From contig JALNZQ010000105.1 in NCBI GenBank assembly GCA_023229165.1, positions 1 to 8,487 on the forward strand: DNA of 8,487 bases, given 5' to 3'. Positions 5,348 to 8,487 of this stretch are shown one piece after another. A program made the translations under genes and the position numbers. The DNA is from Methanothrix sp. (lineage in GTDB: Archaea > Halobacteriota > Methanosarcinia > Methanotrichales > Methanotrichaceae). Below the pieces are notes generated by a model. That model made no database searches, had not been told where the DNA came from, and was given only the letters and a program-made list of their open reading frames with translations. Position 1 is the stretch's first letter, and every line of letters begins with the position of its first letter.

Positions 5348-6823
5348 CTATCTCCTCCTGAAAATGGTCCTTTCTATCAATACCCCTATTCCCAGTGACG
5401 CCAGCAGAATCAGAACTAGATTTCCTGCACCAGGGGGCGATACGAATGTATATGCAATAGCCTTGGCGCTTATCCGGCCACCCTCAACCATTTCCGACTG
5501 CCTGTTGCCGTTCATATCCTCTGTATCATAGGCGAAGTAATAGCTATAGTTCTTGCCGCAATCAGAGACATCGAAGGGCTTGACATCATTAAACTTAAAT
5601 GTCGTCTCATTTTCAGTGTTAATGACAAGCTTCAATGGATTTCCCGGCGAATTTACTGTTTGTCCCGGATGATTGGGTGTGCTTGTGAGCAGAGTTACCG
5701 CCGCATATTTTATATCAGGGTCTCTTGCTTTTACATTAATGCTGAAGCTGTACCTGTGCCACCAGGAATTGGTCGAGTCTTCTGCATCATTGCCCGTGGG
5801 TCCAGATACTATTATCTTGGCCGTCCTCTTCAACCTTGGACCTTTTCCCAAGGCAGATATGGTAGTATTGGGCCCGCCCAATATTCCATCGCTCACTGAA
5901 ATCCTGTAGGTGAAGTTCTTTCCGGCATCTTCTTCCGTGAAGAATTGAGCATCCTTGGTGTTGAAGACGATCTCGTCACCCTCCGGAAACGTCTTGGGTA
6001 GATTGAGCTTCTCAACACTGCCATTTTCATCATAGATCTGAAGCGTTGCGTTTATTGTGCTGCTCTTTGTAGATGATGCTATGGATTGCCATCCCGTTGT
6101 ATTTAAAGAGGCCCTGTACTCAATATAGCCGTCCCAGGTGGAATTGGCGGTCACGCTCATAGTACTGTTATTGATCTGGGGCGGGATGTTTTCCACATTC
6201 AAGGTCAATAAGCTGAAGTATCCTTCGCCCGGATTGCTGCCGCTATTCTCCGACGTGCGCTTATCTTTGCCATCGCTGACATTGATCCTTAGATTAACCT
6301 TGCCCACTTGCTTCAAGTAATGAAATGATGTCGGCTCAGGAAATATAATAGATGTAAAATTTTTCTTGTTTTGGGTTACGTAGTCATTCACCTGAACAAT
6401 CTGTCTCAAACCGATGGGTTTGTAGTAGGAAATGCCCGGCTCCTTTGCCTCCAAACTCAGGTACAAAACTCTTCTTATCTCTTCTGAGTTAGGATTCTCA
6501 ATATAGGCCCCTATCTGGACCTCATCGTTCCTGGTGATATTGAGCCTGGAGGCATTATACATTATATTCACTCTCGATGGCACATATTTATCGGTTGTCC
6601 ATGGCTCCTTGTATAGAAGCTTTTTAATATAGTCATATTTAACTGGATTGTCTTTTTGCCAGCGCTCCAGATAATTTTTGAACTTATCCACATTTAAGGA
6701 GGAACCACCGCCACCTCCACCACCCCCGCCGTCCGGACTAGGTGTTGGTGCTGGGGCCACTACAGTTCCAATATATACCAACATGGCCAGCACGACCAGA
6801 ATACAGATCAATTTGCGATTCAT
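5348..6823 (-). CDS. Surface protein with poly-Gly linker, beta modules and C-terminal membrane anchor
   Basis: The 491-residue protein starts with a basic N-terminus and hydrophobic signal segment (about 4-23), then a Pro/Thr stretch and nine glycines (32-40). A helical-looking, Lys/Tyr-rich region (about 44-75) and beta-rich domains follow. Two modules end in a similar motif, EEDAGKNFTYRISVSDG (297-313) and VSDCGKNYSYYFAYD (419-433), which also resembles repeats in the protein encoded upstream. Roughly a dozen NxS/T sequons fit an archaeal glycosylated exterior protein. Residues about 466-487 form a membrane helix ending FRRR, so the bulk lies outside and the basic tail inside. The start chosen is the ATG overlapping the upstream stop (TAATG); the frame is open 72 bases further but that adds a non-signal leader. 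Only one cysteine (C421) lies in the exported part. Specific family not recognised; an S-layer-associated or adhesin/scaffold role is inference. Confidence 0.82.
   Translation of the reverse strand: MNRKLICILVVLAMLVYIGTVVAPAPTPSPDGGGGGGGGGSSLNVDKFKNYLERWQKDNPVKYDYIKKLLYKEPWTTDKYVPSRVNIMYNASRLNITRNDEVQIGAYIENPNSEEIRRVLYLSLEAKEPGISYYKPIGLRQIVQVNDYVTQNKKNFTSIIFPEPTSFHYLKQVGKVNLRINVSDGKDKRTSENSGSNPGEGYFSLLTLNVENIPPQINNSTMSVTANSTWDGYIEYRASLNTTGWQSIASSTKSSTINATLQIYDENGSVEKLNLPKTFPEGDEIVFNTKDAQFFTEEDAGKNFTYRISVSDGILGGPNTTISALGKGPRLKRTAKIIVSGPTGNDAEDSTNSWWHRYSFSINVKARDPDIKYAAVTLLTSTPNHPGQTVNSPGNPLKLVINTENETTFKFNDVKPFDVSDCGKNYSYYFAYDTEDMNGNRQSEMVEGGRISAKAIAYTFVSPPGAGNLVLILLASLGIGVLIERTIFRRR
5354..5359 (-). 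promoter_or_regulatory. Shine-Dalgarno site AGGAGG for the five-helix membrane protein
   Basis: On the minus strand AGGAGG is followed by nine bases and the ATG at 5344. It overlaps the last codons of the surface protein gene. It is the strongest ribosome site in the operon and argues that the membrane protein is started independently rather than made only by read-through. Confidence 0.75.
6704..6730 (-). repeat. Nine-glycine codon run just after the signal segment
   Basis: Nine consecutive glycine codons, mixed GGC, GGG, GGT and GGA, encode a flexible linker between the signal segment with its Pro/Thr stretch and the first domain. On the coding strand the DNA is almost only G and T with many GG runs. 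Mixed codons argue for selection on protein flexibility rather than simple polymerase slippage. Confidence 0.85.
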
Positions 6824-8487
6824 TAGAGTCCCTTCGCATCCTTTACTCGAATGTCGAAATCGTAGTACAGCGGGCGGTAATCTCCCGGTTGCCACTTGAG
6901 GGTTTGCTCTCCGCTTCCATACCTGTAATCCTTACATTGGCCATTAGGCGTCCAACTCTTGATTTTTTCAGGAAGCTTATTGTCTCCACCTACCAGGCAT
7001 ATCGTCAGATTTTCAGTGGCATTTAATGTCGCTTCAAAGTTGTGCGCCTTGCTGATCCAGCTATCGGTAGGATTGTATACCACGGCAATTATATTCGGAC
7101 CCTCAAATGTTTGTGTCTCTGCTCCATCAATTAGGAACCTGTACTCAGCCTTACCGAGAAATGGTGTCTCCCAGAAGGGCTTGAGAGTCCAGCTTACGTT
7201 TCCCGCGGTGAGATCATATCGTTTCTTATCTCCTACGATCTTCCAGGGTTGATCAGATCCGAATGGCCTTACCGACAGCTCTATCCATGGCATCTGTTGT
7301 GAACTCCAGTTTTTAAGCCGGATGGTATACGTCAATGCATAAAGAGGATCTTTCTCATCCCATGCCTGGATAATTCCTAACTCAGGCGATACATTTCCAA
7401 TTACTGTAACCGCACTATCGTTGAAGACGCGATTTATTTGTCCACCATTTCCAGTCCCTGAAGATCCCTGCTGGCTCGCCCGAGATTTTTTAAGAACCCT
7501 CATATAATGATCGGCAAATCGGTAATCTCCGCCAGGCAGGCCGGTGTGATTGAATGCCAAGGATATTGTGAAGCTGGTTCCAATATCGCTTTCCTCAAAG
7601 GGCACCACAGCTTCGTAGAGATACCTGTCAACCCCAATCGCTCTGTCGTTCAAGTCCTGGTGGAAATTCTTGTTCGGACCGGTCAGATTCAACTTAAGAA
7701 TGCCCCCGCTTTCAGAGTAATTAATGGTTGCATGGATGAGCTGGTCTGCCTTTCCCCCAGCGGGCACATACAGAGTTGTGTCGTACTCCAGTATGAGCTT
7801 GGGCTCCCATACTGGCTGTGGCTGCGTTCCCTCCAATGCCACCTGCATTATGTGGTCATTAAATAAGGCATATTTTTTGCCTTCTAATTGATAATCTAGA
7901 GAGAACATGTAAATGTTGCCTGCTTGAGTGGCATCAAACAGCTCTGCATAATCATATTTATACCGATTTCCGCCCAGGTATGTGACGTTCATCCTTGTCT
8001 TTTTGTTCTTGCCCTTGCCATTCAAATTTAAGTCCAGAGTACCTTTTCCTCCCGGCGAGAAGACCTCTGCACTGAATTCCTGACTTGCTCTCTGGTCTGG
8101 GGCCACGAACAGCACCGGCTGGTAATTCACATCTCCGATGGCCTTTGGTTCCAGTCCCAAGCTGGTATTTTCGGAGACGACCATCATGGTCCCTGAGAAT
8201 GAGATTTCGCCGCCTGATGTTTCCGGATGGACATTGCGCAGGTTTATCGTGTGGTTGCCTACGTCCTCTATGCCGAATTCCTTTAGCCAAGTGTATATGT
8301 ATTGAGTTCCCCCAAGATATATTCCATTAATCTCTTCTTTGGTGGGACTCTTATCCGGACCGATAATGGCAAGCTGCATCGCATCCTGTCCTTGTGGATA
8401 GTCCACAATCGCCTTGACAGATTGATAGGTGGGCGTATCCTCTGATACACGCACTACCGGTTCGAAATCCACTGATACCAGCTTCGG
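6823..8487 (-). CDS. Large repeat-containing secreted surface protein, 5' end outside the window
   Basis: The frame is open to the window edge: five codons precede the GTG at 8472 with no stop and no signal peptide, so the true start lies beyond 8487. The visible 554 codons encode at least three tandem beta-rich repeats (first ends near residue 113, second about 118-219, third about 224-328, counting GTG 8472 as 1). A Gly/Ser-rich linker follows (333-345), then two further domains (about 350-467 and 468-547). About twelve NxS/T sequons fit a glycosylated exported protein. C492 and C513 are the only cysteines seen and could form a disulfide. No membrane anchor is present at the C-terminus, unlike the next gene, so it may be held by that protein or by a missing N-terminal segment. 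The TAA stop overlaps the downstream ATG by one base (TAATG). Family not recognised; the repeats resemble Ig-like or cadherin-like sandwiches in general pattern only. Confidence 0.82.
   Translation of the reverse strand, partial: PKLVSVDFEPVVRVSEDTPTYQSVKAIVDYPQGQDAMQLAIIGPDKSPTKEEINGIYLGGTQYIYTWLKEFGIEDVGNHTINLRNVHPETSGGEISFSGTMMVVSENTSLGLEPKAIGDVNYQPVLFVAPDQRASQEFSAEVFSPGGKGTLDLNLNGKGKNKKTRMNVTYLGGNRYKYDYAELFDATQAGNIYMFSLDYQLEGKKYALFNDHIMQVALEGTQPQPVWEPKLILEYDTTLYVPAGGKADQLIHATINYSESGGILKLNLTGPNKNFHQDLNDRAIGVDRYLYEAVVPFEESDIGTSFTISLAFNHTGLPGGDYRFADHYMRVLKKSRASQQGSSGTGNGGQINRVFNDSAVTVIGNVSPELGIIQAWDEKDPLYALTYTIRLKNWSSQQMPWIELSVRPFGSDQPWKIVGDKKRYDLTAGNVSWTLKPFWETPFLGKAEYRFLIDGAETQTFEGPNIIAVVYNPTDSWISKAHNFEATLNATENLTICLVGGDNKLPEKIKSWTPNGQCKDYRYGSGEQTLKWQPGDYRPLYYDFDIRVKDAKGL
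7489..8487 (-). repeat. Three tandem beta-sandwich-like protein repeats of about 110 residues
   Basis: Each unit begins near PKLVSVDF, PVLFVAPD or PKLILEYD, and contains a later motif: GGTQYIYTWLKEF, GGNRYKYDYAELF and GVDRYLYEAVVPF. The aligned tyrosines (residues 58, 171, 284) are spaced exactly 113 apart twice. Each motif is followed by an xxxG turn and a strand such as HTINL, YMFSL or FTISL. DNA identity is low, so the duplication is old. The first copy begins at the window edge, and more copies may lie upstream. Confidence 0.7.

Noticed and set aside
6823..6895. Longer N-terminus for the anchored surface protein
   Set aside because: The 24 extra codons overlap the upstream gene and give a non-signal leader. 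The ATG at 6823 begins directly with a basic signal segment and overlaps the upstream stop as TAATG.
7958..8290. Minus-strand 110-residue frame inside the repeat protein
   Set aside because: It is out of frame with the repeat gene, very rich in Arg and Gly, and has no ribosome site; it is a shadow frame.
6823..8472. GTG at 8472 as the true start of the repeat protein
   Set aside because: The frame continues to the window edge without a stop, there is no signal peptide, and the five preceding codons (PKLVS) match the start of a later repeat, so the gene is cut by the window.
1..8487. CRISPR array, tRNA, rRNA or insertion sequence
   Set aside because: No regularly spaced short repeats, no cloverleaf or rRNA-like stretch, and no transposase frame or flanking inverted repeats were seen by eye.

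Overview
The window looks archaeal, most likely from a euryarchaeon of the methanogen type. Three things suggest this: arginine codons are mostly AGA/AGG in the main gene block, Shine-Dalgarno sites match GGAGG(T), and two large secreted proteins are rich in N-glycosylation sequons. A Methanothrix-like source is only a guess. No rRNA, tRNA, transposase or CRISPR array is visible.

Positions 1-310 carry a short plus-strand gene with its own Shine-Dalgarno site and a possible TATA box. It encodes an 81-residue protein made of two copies of a Cys/His metal-binding knuckle. Its arginine codon choice (three of four CGT) differs from the rest of the window. About 140 bases (311-450) without a gene separate it from the convergent block. 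They hold a perfect 10-bp inverted repeat.

Positions 451-8487 are one minus-strand run of six genes with overlapping or closely spaced ends, read from high to low coordinates. (1) A large surface protein, truncated by the window edge, contains at least three tandem beta-rich repeats. (2) A second surface protein has a signal segment, a nine-glycine linker, related beta modules and a C-terminal membrane anchor. (3) A five-helix membrane protein has a long charged cytoplasmic loop. (4) A 733-residue protein of the FtsZ/tubulin superfamily has a clear GGGTGTG signature. (5) A membrane-anchored thioredoxin-like protein has a CVPC active site. (6) An extracytoplasmic TlpA/thioredoxin-like domain is fused to a six-helix CcdA/DsbD-beta electron-transfer domain.

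Read together, the run looks like a trans-envelope assembly. Surface adhesin- or scaffold-like proteins lie outside, a membrane protein could connect them inward, and a tubulin-like NTPase lies in the cytoplasm. The two redox proteins are well placed to handle disulfides in the exported parts. The physical linkage is seen in the sequence. The functional link is inference. The system resembles, but need not equal, the FtsZ-like membrane-remodelling systems proposed for diverse bacteria and archaea.
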